From: Candidatus Nitrosomarinus sp. | GTDB taxonomy: Archaea > Thermoproteota > Nitrososphaeria > Nitrososphaerales > Nitrosopumilaceae | Reading direction: 5' to 3' | DNA length: 15,156 nt | Assembly: GCA_003702465.1 (NCBI GenBank) | Contig: REGF01000025.1 | Coordinates: 1-15,156, forward strand | In this document: in pieces, positions 6,580 to 15,107 of the stretch | Layout of the letters: every line of letters begins with the position of its first letter | Position numbering within the stretch: the stretch's first letter is position 1 | Translations under genes and position numbers: made by a program | The notes under the pieces: model-generated | The model's input: the letters and a program-made list of their open reading frames with translations, nothing else | Told to the model about the DNA's origin: nothing | Database searches by the model: none

Positions 6580-7119
6580 TTATACTTTAGCTCCACACTT
6601 TGTGCAGAATTTAGAATTTGGTCTAAGTTCAGCACCACAAGAATTACATCCATTTCCAGATTGTTGTTGTGGTGGCGTAGTTTGTCTTGGCATCAATGCT
6701 GGATCAGGGGATGGTAAAGTTCCAACATCTCCAAATGCTTCTTGTGCAGAAACAATTCCTGGTGGAGCTCCACCTACAGGATTTTGTGCAGTTCCAGATC
6801 TTGGTGGCTGACCCATTCCTCCTGCCATCATTCCGGGTTGACCCATTCCTGGCATCAAACCAGGAGATTGTGTATTACCAGAACTTGAACCTTGAGCTTT
6901 TCTTAATTCAAAAATTACTTTGATAGCTAAAAATTCTAATGCAGAATATGCAACTGTGTAATCACCTAATTTTTGAAAGAATTCTTTATCACTGATTTGA
7001 CCTTTTTTGTACATATTGTTAGTATCTAAAAATGATTCATAGTATCCTTGTGATTCATCAAACAAACTTTGTAATTTATCAAAAAGCATTCCAAGTGTAT
7101 CTACTTCACCAAATGACAT
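6580..7119 (-). CDS. Zinc-ribbon protein B with Gly/Met/Pro-rich linker
   Basis: 179 aa from the ATG at 7119. Residues 1-80 are predicted helical (VDTLGMLFDKLQSLFDESQG, then YYESFLDTNNMYKKGQ, and YSALEFLAIKVIFELRKA). Residues about 81-150 are a disordered Gly/Met/Pro/Gln-rich linker with PGMGQPG and GGMGQPP repeats. The C-terminus is a zinc ribbon, Cys158-x2-Cys161 and Cys172-x2-Cys175 (KFCTKCGAKV). Function unknown; the layout suggests an oligomerising helical module joined flexibly to a binding ribbon. A TTG at 7131 would add four residues, but the TTAATA box (7141-7147) is 25 bp from the ATG at 7119 and only 13 bp from the TTG, so the ATG is preferred. Thioredoxin lies upstream on the same strand. 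Confidence 0.8.
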   Translation of the reverse strand: MSFGEVDTLGMLFDKLQSLFDESQGYYESFLDTNNMYKKGQISDKEFFQKLGDYTVAYSALEFLAIKVIFELRKAQGSSSGNTQSPGLMPGMGQPGMMAGGMGQPPRSGTAQNPVGGAPPGIVSAQEAFGDVGTLPSPDPALMPRQTTPPQQQSGNGCNSCGAELRPNSKFCTKCGAKV

Positions 7120-7140
7120 ATTCTGACTCAATTATTGGAA

Positions 7141-7147
7141 TATTAAT
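7141..7147 (-). promoter_or_regulatory. TATA-like box for zinc-ribbon protein B
   Basis: TAATTAATA on the minus strand, centred 25 bp upstream of the ATG at 7119; it decides against the TTG at 7131. Confidence 0.4.
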
Positions 7148-7187
7148 TACTTTAGGAGGAAAAAATAAGAAAAACGTAGTTTAGTAA

Positions 7188-7514
<327 letters not shown>

Positions 7515-7594
7515 TATAGTTCTGATTTAATTATCACACCTAAAAACGTTCACCAAATTTCAACATGCTATTTTTTGGGTTTAGATCAAATTTG

Positions 7595-7601
7595 ATATAT
7601 A
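7595..7601 (+). promoter_or_regulatory. TATA box for zinc-ribbon protein C
   Basis: ATATATA, centred about 32 bp upstream of the ATG at 7631 with an A-rich BRE-like stretch (GATCAAATTT) before it. Predicts a leader of only about 5 nt. Confidence 0.55.
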
Positions 7602-7630
7602 CTTAAATGACGTTTTGATAAAAGTGAATT

Positions 7631-8437
7631 ATGAGTTCAGAGCTTAGATTAAAAAAATTAAGAGGTTCTGGAGGCTATGTGATGGCCACAGTTACAGATG
7701 AACAACAAATGAAAGGAAATTTGGGAGGTCCAGACTTATTTTTAGCACCAATAGGCAGATTAGATGCAGATAAAATTACTAAACATTTTTGCAATACATG
7801 TGAGAAAGAATTTGAAGGTCCACCAAAAATAGAATTTGAAAATCCTAATGAAGAAGTTGCAGAGAATTTAGTTTTAGCTGAAAGAGGTCAATACATTTGT
7901 AATTCATGTAATGCATCAATTGCAGAATATAGAGAATTCAATAAACCTAATGAAGATGGGGAAGTTGGAAGTGCAAAACCATTAGATCCAAATGCAGTAA
8001 CACCAACAGTAGAAGCTACAACACCAACAGTAGAAGCTACAACACCAACAGTAGAAGCTACAACACCAACAGTAGAAGCTACAACACCAACAGTAGAAGC
8101 TACAACACCAACAGTAGAAGCTACAACACCAAGTTCTGCTGCATCTGTTAGTTCAATTGAAGGAAGAACAGTAATAGATGAAAATGCAAATAAAATTGGT
8201 ACTGCAAAACAAGTTGGTATTGATAGTAATACACAATCAATGGTTTTAGTGATTACCAAAAATGATGGAACTGAAGGAAGTATTCCTTGGGCCAGCATTA
8301 AAAAAGTAGGAGAAGTGGTTTTACTAGGAAAACCTGACGAAATTCCAGATTCCCAACCGGGAAAATGTCCTGAATGTGGATTTGTTAATAAAGATGGCTC
8401 AAAATTCTGTGAAGAATGTGGAACTAAACTTCAATAA
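7631..8437 (+). CDS. Zinc-ribbon protein C with PRC-barrel-like domain and TPTVEAT repeats
   Basis: 268 aa, modular. The N-terminal domain (1-115) holds two CxxC knuckles, Cys54/Cys57 (HFCNTCEKEF) and Cys90/Cys93 (YICNSCNA), likely one zinc site. Residues 124-165 are six perfect copies of TPTVEAT, then a Ser/Ala linker. Residues about 176-238 (SIEGRTVIDENANKIG..., VLVITKND, SIPWASIKKVGEVVLL) resemble a PRC-barrel domain, a beta-barrel found in photosynthetic reaction centre H subunits and RimM that binds RNA or protein partners. The C-terminus is a zinc ribbon: Cys246/Cys249 and Cys260/Cys263. No signal peptide or membrane segment. The Thr-rich linker could be a flexible spacer. Followed by signal peptidase after 40 bp on the same strand. 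Function unknown. Met18 is an alternative start, but the TATA box supports 7631. Confidence 0.85.
   Translation: MSSELRLKKLRGSGGYVMATVTDEQQMKGNLGGPDLFLAPIGRLDADKITKHFCNTCEKEFEGPPKIEFENPNEEVAENLVLAERGQYICNSCNASIAEYREFNKPNEDGEVGSAKPLDPNAVTPTVEATTPTVEATTPTVEATTPTVEATTPTVEATTPTVEATTPSSAASVSSIEGRTVIDENANKIGTAKQVGIDSNTQSMVLVITKNDGTEGSIPWASIKKVGEVVLLGKPDEIPDSQPGKCPECGFVNKDGSKFCEECGTKLQ
8000..8132 (+). repeat. Perfect 21-bp tandem repeat, 6.3 copies, in coding sequence
   Basis: Six identical units of 21 bp (8000-8020, 8021-8041, 8042-8062, 8063-8083, 8084-8104, 8105-8125) plus seven bases of a seventh. Each unit encodes TPTVEAT, so copy changes keep the frame. No base differs between copies even at synonymous positions, which indicates recent expansion or homogenisation. 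No spacers, so not CRISPR. Confidence 0.98.
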
Positions 8438-8477
8438 TTAACAAACTAAATGAAATATCAATAAGGAAATAATGTAA

Positions 8478-9185
8478 TTGGCTAAAAGATCTATCTCAAA
8501 AGGAGTAATCAAAGATATTGCAATTGTAGTAATAGCAGTTGTAGTAATTTGGCTAAGTTTACAAGCTGTATTTGGAACTCAAAATCCATTTTATGTTGTT
8601 GCAAGTGGTAGTATGATTCCAGCATTGGAAGTTTATGACATCATAGTTATTCAAGGACATGACCCATTTGAAGAAGTTCAAGTAGGAGACATTATTGTAT
8701 TTGATAGACCGTCTGATCATAACAGGGTAATTGTTCACAGAGTAGAATCAATACTTAACGAGGAACCATTTACAGTTAGAACACAAGGTGATGCAAATCC
8801 ATCATTCATTAGAGGTACAGATTATCCAATTACAGAAGAAGAATATATTGGAAAAGTTGCATATGTCATTCCTCAAGTAGGATACATTACACAAATTCTA
8901 AAACCTCCAATGAATTACATAATTATTGCAATTGTGATAGGAGTTATGATCATTAAACAATTTGCAGGTAAGAAAAAAGATGTGCAAGATATAGTAAGTA
9001 AAGAAACATTAGAAGAATTATCAGACATCGGTGAAGTTGAAGCAGATTCTGAATATTCAGCAAACATAGACAAATTAGATATTTCTGAAGAGCCTAAACA
9101 AGCTGAAGAAAAATCAAATGATGATAAAGAAAAATCAAATGATGATAAAGAAAAATCAAATGATGATAAAGAAAATAATCAATAA
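8478..9185 (+). CDS. Signal peptidase I, archaeal His-type (Sec11/SipW-like)
   Basis: Membrane serine protease that removes Sec signal peptides from exported proteins; 235 aa. N-terminal membrane helix at about 13-33; catalytic domain outside the cell; second membrane helix at about 146-162 returns to the cytosol. Catalytic Ser45 in SGSMIP; the general base is His87 in VIVHRV (His rather than the bacterial Lys, as in archaeal and ER enzymes); TQGDANPS (102-109) carries Asp105. The cytosolic tail (163-235) is acidic and ends in three perfect EKSNDDK repeats, longer than in many archaeal enzymes. The start is a TTG at 8478: the upstream ATG at 8472 meets a stop immediately, and no ATG precedes the first helix. 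A weak AT-rich box lies about 23 bp upstream. Ends convergent with the dehydratase gene, 13 bp apart. Confidence 0.93.
   Translation: MAKRSISKGVIKDIAIVVIAVVVIWLSLQAVFGTQNPFYVVASGSMIPALEVYDIIVIQGHDPFEEVQVGDIIVFDRPSDHNRVIVHRVESILNEEPFTVRTQGDANPSFIRGTDYPITEEEYIGKVAYVIPQVGYITQILKPPMNYIIIAIVIGVMIIKQFAGKKKDVQDIVSKETLEELSDIGEVEADSEYSANIDKLDISEEPKQAEEKSNDDKEKSNDDKEKSNDDKENNQ
9108..9170 (+). repeat. Perfect 21-bp tandem repeat, 3 copies, in the signal peptidase tail
   Basis: Units 9108-9128, 9129-9149 and 9150-9170 are identical and each encodes EKSNDDK in the cytosolic C-terminal tail. Same unit length as the repeat in the preceding gene but unrelated sequence. Confidence 0.97.
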
Positions 9186-9198
9186 ATTAATTTTCTAT

Positions 9199-10725
<1,527 letters not shown>

Positions 10726-10746
10726 ACACCAACATGGCTTAAGTTC

Positions 10747-10754
10747 TATAAATA
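10747..10754 (-). promoter_or_regulatory. TATA box of the dehydratase gene; decides its start
   Basis: TATTTATA on the minus strand, centred 25 bp upstream of the ATG at 10725. Transcription should begin at the ATG itself, so the upstream ATG at 10767 cannot be on this transcript. Confidence 0.65.
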
Positions 10755-10765
10755 GTCTAAATTCC

Positions 10766-10772
10766 AAAAAAA
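10766..10772 (-). terminator. Oligo-T terminator after the CoA synthetase
   Basis: Seven consecutive T on the minus strand, about 25 bp past the synthetase stop, are followed by the dehydratase TATA box. Archaeal termination favours T-runs, so this probably separates the two transcripts at least partly. Confidence 0.5.
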
Positions 10773-10795
10773 GGTAATTTTAGGAATAAAAATTA

Positions 10796-12892
10796 TCAGA
10801 GACCAATTCTAACATCTAAAATTTTGCAACCCTTACCTTTTTCCATTACAAGTACAGGATTCATATCTAATTCTTTGATCTCTTTGAAATCAGAAACTAA
10901 TTGCGAAAGTCTCTGAATACATTCAGATAATTTTGCTATATCAGATGGTTTTTCACCTCTAACACCTTGAAGAAGTTTTTGAGTTTTAATTGAGGCAATC
11001 ATATCATCAGATTCTTTGTCAGTGACAGGTGCAAGTTTGAATGTAACATCTTTTAGAACTTCTACGTAAATTCCACCCATACCCAACATAATGACTGGTC
11101 CAAATCCAGGCTCCAATTTTGAACCAATGATTAATTCTTTACCTCCTTTAACCATTTCAACAATCAATACTCCCTTAATCTCGGCTTTTTTATCATAATT
11201 TTTGGCATTTTTAATAATTGTCTTAAAAGCTGCCTTAACTTCAGCATCATTAGTCAAATTAACTTTAACACCTCCTGCATCAGATTTGTGAATAATTTGG
11301 GGTGATGCAATTTTCATAACAACAGGATAACCAATTTTCTTTGCAGTTTTTACTGCTTCAGCTTCATTTGTAGCCAGTGCACTAGCAGGAAGCGGTAATC
11401 CATATGCTTTGAGAACTTCCTGTCCTTCTTCTTCCAATAAGTTAGGTCTTTGTTCACTTTTTACTTTATCAAATATTTTCTGAGCTTTTGTTTTGTTTAC
11501 TTTGAATTTAGTGATTTTTCCTTTTGGAGATTTAACCCAATTTCTAAATCTAATCATTGCAGCAAGAGTTCGTATTGCGCCCTCAGCATATGTATAGTAT
11601 GGAACATTTCCTTTTGCTAAAATTTCTCTATTAGTGATACCTTCATCTAATCCCATTAAACTTGCAAGCATTGTCTTTTTGTGTTTTTTAGACATGTTAA
11701 CAATTACTTCTGCTAATTTATCATAATCTAAAGTTCCAGAAGGAGTACACATTGAAATCACTGAACCAACTTTTGGATGAGCAAGTACTCTATCTAAAAC
11801 ATCATTGAATCTATTAAAATCAGCATCACCGACAATGTCAACAGGATTTCTAGAGCTTCCCCAAGGTGGAATGACTGCATCAATTTTTTTTCTGACACTT
11901 GTAATATCAGCCATTTTAATTTTCATTTTTGAACATGCATCAGTTGAAATAATTGCAGGACCACCTGCATTTGAAACAATTACTAGATCACCTGCCAATG
12001 GTAATGGTTGTTTAGAAAATGCTGTTGCATAATCAAATAGTTCTTCCATAGTATCAACTCTAATTGCGCCAGATTGTTTTAGTAATGCATCATAAATTTC
12101 ATCAGAACCCATTAATGCACCAGTATGAGACATTGCAGCTTTTGCACCTTCTGGACTACGACCAGATTTAAGAACAAGAACTGGTTTTTTGAGTTTTTTA
12201 GTAATATTTTTACAAACTTTAAGAAATTCTTGTCCATCACCCATATCTTCAAGATACATCACAATTACTTCGGTTTGTTTGTGTTCAGCTAAAATTTTTA
12301 GTACATCTACTTCACTCATTGCAGCCTTATTTCCAAGACTTACAACTGCTGAAAAACCAATTCCTTGTGCACTAGCATCTTCAACTAATGCAGCACAAAT
12401 TGCACCACTTTGAGAAACAAGTGCAATCTTTCCAGATTTTGGTGTAATTTTGAGGAATGTAGAATTCATCATTGTTTTAGGATCAAGATTCATTACACCA
12501 AGACAATTTGGTCCAATGATTTGGATTTTGTATTTTTTAGCTATATCTTTAATTTCTTGTTCGCGTTTTGCACCTTCTTCGTCTACTTCTTTGAAACCAG
12601 CGGTAATGATAATTACACCTTTGATTTTTTTCTTACCACATTCTTCTAAAACTGGTGCAACTAGTGTATTTTTAATTACGATAACTGCTAAATCAATTTG
12701 TTTAGGAACATCTAATACAGTTTTGTAAGCTTTTTTAGAAAATACTTGATCACGTGATGGGCTAATTGGATAAACAATACCTTTGAACCCATTCATAATA
12801 TTTGATGTAATTGTAGCACCAACACTACCAGCTTTATCTGAAGCACCAATTACTGCAATTGATTTGGGTGATAAAAAGACAGATTCAGCCAT
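10796..12892 (-). CDS. ADP-forming acyl-CoA synthetase, probable 4-hydroxybutyryl-CoA synthetase
   Basis: Fused alpha-beta NDP-forming acyl-CoA synthetase (698 aa) that makes an acyl-CoA from acid, CoA and ATP, releasing ADP. The CoA-binding domain (1-130) opens with a Rossmann GASDKAGSVG and ends IGPNCLGVMN. The succinyl-CoA-ligase-like domain (150-450) contains VSQSGA and the phosphorylated His256 in MSHTGALMG. The ATP-grasp domain (470-698) starts LLEEEGQEVLKAYGLPLP and contains VVMKIASPQIIHKSDAGGV. Thaumarchaea use this ADP-forming, energy-saving type for 4-hydroxybutyrate and 3-hydroxypropionate in the HP/HB cycle. Placement directly upstream of 4-hydroxybutyryl-CoA dehydratase makes 4-hydroxybutyrate the likely substrate; the same arrangement is known in Nitrosopumilus maritimus. 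Substrate is inferred from context. The ATG at 12892 has a TATA box 27 bp upstream (leaderless). Confidence 0.93.
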   Translation of the reverse strand: MAESVFLSPKSIAVIGASDKAGSVGATITSNIMNGFKGIVYPISPSRDQVFSKKAYKTVLDVPKQIDLAVIVIKNTLVAPVLEECGKKKIKGVIIITAGFKEVDEEGAKREQEIKDIAKKYKIQIIGPNCLGVMNLDPKTMMNSTFLKITPKSGKIALVSQSGAICAALVEDASAQGIGFSAVVSLGNKAAMSEVDVLKILAEHKQTEVIVMYLEDMGDGQEFLKVCKNITKKLKKPVLVLKSGRSPEGAKAAMSHTGALMGSDEIYDALLKQSGAIRVDTMEELFDYATAFSKQPLPLAGDLVIVSNAGGPAIISTDACSKMKIKMADITSVRKKIDAVIPPWGSSRNPVDIVGDADFNRFNDVLDRVLAHPKVGSVISMCTPSGTLDYDKLAEVIVNMSKKHKKTMLASLMGLDEGITNREILAKGNVPYYTYAEGAIRTLAAMIRFRNWVKSPKGKITKFKVNKTKAQKIFDKVKSEQRPNLLEEEGQEVLKAYGLPLPASALATNEAEAVKTAKKIGYPVVMKIASPQIIHKSDAGGVKVNLTNDAEVKAAFKTIIKNAKNYDKKAEIKGVLIVEMVKGGKELIIGSKLEPGFGPVIMLGMGGIYVEVLKDVTFKLAPVTDKESDDMIASIKTQKLLQGVRGEKPSDIAKLSECIQRLSQLVSDFKEIKELDMNPVLVMEKGKGCKILDVRIGL

Positions 12893-12914
12893 GTAAAAGG
12901 GATTTAAAATTTTG

Positions 12915-12923
12915 TATAATAAA
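12915..12923 (-). promoter_or_regulatory. TATA box of the CoA synthetase gene
   Basis: TTTATTATA on the minus strand, centred 27 bp upstream of the ATG at 12892; predicts a leaderless transcript. It lies in the 61-bp gap after the RNase HI stop. Confidence 0.6.
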
Positions 12924-12953
12924 GTTATTCATAGAAATTTCTGATCTCTGATT

Positions 12954-13310
12954 TTAACTCCCTAACATCTTACCAGCAAGATTTTCTTTTCTAGGAATCC
13001 AAACTATTGATAATTTAGAAAATTTTCCAATAATTAGCCATGATTCACGAGCTAAATCACGAAGCTTTTCATTATTTATTGCAAATTCATGATTTAGTTG
13101 ATTTACAGTATTTTTAGAATCGCTGAAAATAGTAATTTCGTCATCAGTTTCTACAAATTTCTTTAACGCTGAAATAATTGCTAAATATTCAGCTTGATTG
13201 TTTGTAATTTCAGGTTTTTTTTCATAAAAAGATTCACCAGTTTCTTTGACAAAAAATCCATATCCACCATCTGAACCTCCAGAACCATCAACATAAACAC
13301 TAATTTTCAT
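12954..13310 (-). CDS. rnhA: Ribonuclease HI, with the fourth catalytic Asp replaced by Gly
   Basis: Short archaeal-type RNase HI (118 aa; usual archaeal size about 130-150) that cuts the RNA strand of RNA:DNA hybrids. Present: Asp8 in VYVDGSGG, Glu41 in NNQAEYLAI, Asp64 in IFSDSKNTV, and the later VWIPRKEN segment. The final Asp of the D-E-D-D set, normally in an NxxAD(R/K)L context, is Gly113 here (ENLAGKMLGS), and the protein ends five residues later. In E. coli the equivalent Asp134 tolerates some substitutions, so partial activity is possible. The gene overlaps the upstream membrane-protein gene by 11 bp, so the two are translationally coupled. Considered functional because the remaining frame is intact. 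Confidence 0.86.
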   Translation of the reverse strand: MKISVYVDGSGGSDGGYGFFVKETGESFYEKKPEITNNQAEYLAIISALKKFVETDDEITIFSDSKNTVNQLNHEFAINNEKLRDLARESWLIIGKFSKLSIVWIPRKENLAGKMLGS

Positions 13311-13743
13311 CTTTATACAACCTGGTTATCTTCACAGTTAGATTAACTACTATCATGTAAATTACTGTTGATATACTTTGAGATATTAGTGATGCCAAAT
13401 ATGGATCATAGCTTATGATAAGAAAATAATATTGCAGTATGCCTCTAAAAATAGTATAAACTATTTCTCCGATTCCAAGTGAAGTAATTAATTTCTTAAG
13501 ATCATGTTTTAATTTAACAGAATCTGTTTTACCAGAATCTAAAAGGTATTTTTTTCTATTATCTAAATAAAATAAAAAACTAAAGACAGAAAAATAAATT
13601 ACATAATCTGCAATTGTTGTATATGTAGCATTAAGATATTCAGTTTGTTCAGAAAGAAGTTGTGCAATAATTGCTGAAATAATTAATGATGCTGCAAAAG
13701 CAATTAGAATATTTTTGTTAAGTTTAAGATATTCTTGTAACAT
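13300..13743 (-). CDS. Small integral membrane protein, unknown function
   Basis: 147 aa from the ATG at 13743. Four hydrophobic segments are likely membrane helices: about 12-33 (ILIAFAASLIISAIIAQLL), 43-60 (YVIYFSVFSFLFYLD), 88-111 (GEIVYTIFRGILQYYFLIIS) and 116-137 (LASLISQSISTVIYMIVVNL), with a Lys-rich loop 63-83 and a short charged C-terminus (KITRLYKDEN). It resembles small GtrA-like or similar four-helix proteins only in shape; no family is assigned. A TTG at 13755 would add four residues, but the TATA box lies 25 bp from the ATG and 13 bp from the TTG, favouring the ATG. The gene runs into RNase HI with an 11-bp overlap, so they are probably one transcript. Confidence 0.75.
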   Translation of the reverse strand: MLQEYLKLNKNILIAFAASLIISAIIAQLLSEQTEYLNATYTTIADYVIYFSVFSFLFYLDNRKKYLLDSGKTDSVKLKHDLKKLITSLGIGEIVYTIFRGILQYYFLIISYDPYLASLISQSISTVIYMIVVNLTVKITRLYKDEN

Positions 13744-13763
13744 ATTATTTGCCAATTTTTAGC

Positions 13764-13773
13764 ATAAATAAAT
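13764..13773 (-). promoter_or_regulatory. TATA box for the membrane protein / RNase HI transcript
   Basis: TTTATTTATG on the minus strand, centred 25 bp upstream of the ATG at 13743; implies a leaderless two-gene transcript and rejects the TTG at 13755. Confidence 0.5.
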
Positions 13774-13852
13774 TGAAATCACATTACTTTGTGGTAAATT
13801 ATGATTTTTAACTAAAATTGATTAAACTCGTGCCTAAAATCATAATAGAAAC

Positions 13853-13860
13853 TATAAAAA
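13853..13860 (+). promoter_or_regulatory. TATA box for the radical SAM gene
   Basis: TATAAAAA centred about 35 bp upstream of the ATG at 13891; predicts a leader of about 9 nt. Confidence 0.5.
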
Positions 13861-13890
13861 AGATAATCAATGAAATTGAAATGAATTAAA

Positions 13891-14772
13891 ATGATGATGA
13901 ATTATGACGCACCACTATATAGACCACCATCAGAAGCTAGATCTTTAATTTTTCAAGTAACATTAGGTTGTTCATTTAATGAATGCTCATTTTGTGATAT
14001 GTATAGATCAAAAGAATATTCTGAAAGACCATGGGAAGATGTAAAAGCTGAAATCGATATGATGTCAAAATATGTTCCAGAAACAAGAAGAGTTTTTCTT
14101 GCAGATGGAGATGCACTTAATCTTGACTCAGAGTATATGATTAAAATTTTAAAATACATTAGAGAAAAATTTGCAAATATTGAGAGAATTTCATGTTATG
14201 CAATGCCAATGAATATTTTGAAAAAAACACCTGAAGAATTAAAAAAAATGAATGAAGCAGGATTAGACATGTTTTACTTAGGAATTGAAAGTGGTTCAGA
14301 TATTGTTTTGAAAAAAGTAACTAAAGGTGCAGTTGCAAAGACAATTATCAAATCAGTTAACAAAGCAAAAGAAGCCGGCTACATAATGTCATGTATGGTA
14401 ATTTTGGGATTAGGTGGAAAAAAATATTCTAAAGAACACATCAAGGGAACAGCTGAAGTAATTAGCGCATGTTCACCAAATTATGTTGGTGCATTAACAT
14501 TGTATCTAGAAAATGGAATCAAACAAGAATTTATCGATAAGTATCAAGGTGAATTTGTTCGAATAAATGATGATGAAGGATTGGAGGAACTTTATGAATT
14601 GGTTAATCAAATTAATACAAAAGAGGAAATCATATTCAGAGTAAATCATGGTTCAAATGCATATACTGTAAAAGGTACATTCCCACAAGATAAACAAGAA
14701 ATGTTAGAAAAAGTTGAATGGATGAAAGAACATCCAGAAATTGTGCGTCCTCAAGGAATTAGAGGATTTTAA
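13891..14772 (+). CDS. Radical SAM enzyme with CX4CX2C cluster motif
   Basis: 293 aa, a single radical SAM TIM-barrel. It reduces S-adenosylmethionine with a [4Fe-4S] cluster to make a 5'-deoxyadenosyl radical. Cluster ligands are Cys27, Cys32 and Cys35 in LGCSFNECSFCDMY: spacing CX4CX2C, not the usual CX3CX2C. GCSxNxCxFCxMY is a known variant in a family near HemN/Elp3-type proteins. Other expected motifs: FLADGDAL (94-101), the GGE-like strand region, YLGIESGSD (133-141, a typical Glu contacting SAM) and a GxIxG-like VILGLGG (169-175). The C-terminal part (about 210-293) is short, without a B12-binding, TRAM or SPASM domain. Substrate not identifiable. Three consecutive ATGs open the frame; the first is used. 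It stands alone, divergent from the membrane protein and convergent with the DUF1059-like gene. Confidence 0.88.
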   Translation: MMMNYDAPLYRPPSEARSLIFQVTLGCSFNECSFCDMYRSKEYSERPWEDVKAEIDMMSKYVPETRRVFLADGDALNLDSEYMIKILKYIREKFANIERISCYAMPMNILKKTPEELKKMNEAGLDMFYLGIESGSDIVLKKVTKGAVAKTIIKSVNKAKEAGYIMSCMVILGLGGKKYSKEHIKGTAEVISACSPNYVGALTLYLENGIKQEFIDKYQGEFVRINDDEGLEELYELVNQINTKEEIIFRVNHGSNAYTVKGTFPQDKQEMLEKVEWMKEHPEIVRPQGIRGF

Positions 14773-14804
14773 ATAATTAAAAAATAACTAGAATTAAGAA
14801 AAAA

Positions 14805-15074
14805 TTATTGTTTACTAGTGATTAGTTTGTTTATTTTTTCCATCTTCTCTCCCCACCACCAAAATCTTCCTGATTCAACTCGTACACCATCTTTGTAAAG
14901 TTTGGAAGTAATTTCTGATTTAATAATTTCAGTATTTTTAGAATTTAATTCAATTTCCTTGTGTTCTGATAAAATATGTTCTTGAAGTTTTAACCAAACT
15001 TTTTCCATACTCTCGTCATTAAATGACCATGTACAATCTCTCTCTGCTTCTCTACATCTAATTGATCTTACCAT
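14805..15074 (-). CDS. DUF1059-like small protein (89 aa)
   Basis: Residues 1-41 follow the DUF1059 pattern: the N-terminal SIRCREAERDC (Cys7 and Cys14 framing a short beta hairpin) and a helix ending EHILSEHKEI. DUF1059 proteins are about 60 aa and have no known function. The C-terminal half (42-89) is an extra, Lys/Glu-rich segment containing a striking FWWWGEKMEK (71-80). No signal peptide or membrane segment, so cytosolic. The ATG at 15074 gives the family's N-terminus. Upstream AT-rich DNA (around 15105-15115) may be its promoter. It is convergent with the radical SAM gene (32 bp). The family match is by pattern recognition only. Confidence 0.7.
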   Translation of the reverse strand: MVRSIRCREAERDCTWSFNDESMEKVWLKLQEHILSEHKEIELNSKNTEIIKSEITSKLYKDGVRVESGRFWWWGEKMEKINKLITSKQ

Positions 15075-15107
15075 AATACCAACCTGTATTTTTTCTCAAA
15101 TTAAAAA

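Noticed and set aside
6602..6923. Two plus-strand open frames opposite zinc-ribbon protein B
   Set aside because: The opposite strand encodes a clear C-terminal zinc ribbon; these frames have low-complexity Gly/Pro/Cys content from the repetitive linker.
8000..8132. Possible CRISPR-like array
   Set aside because: The units are directly adjacent with no spacers and keep the reading frame, so it is a protein-coding tandem repeat.
7888..8298. 136-aa open frame on the minus strand with VGVVAST repeats
   Set aside because: It is the reverse image of the 21-bp repeat in zinc-ribbon protein C; the repeat lacks stops on both strands, so the frame is open by chance.
12410..12728. Two overlapping plus-strand open frames opposite the CoA synthetase
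   Set aside because: They lie antisense to a strongly conserved enzyme, have Phe/Cys/Ser-rich composition typical of shadow frames, and lack promoter or ribosome-binding signals.
13744..13890. Possible small RNA in the longest gene-free stretch
   Set aside because: It is AT-rich with promoter-like boxes for both flanking genes; no stable stem, k-turn or paired C/D boxes were found by eye.
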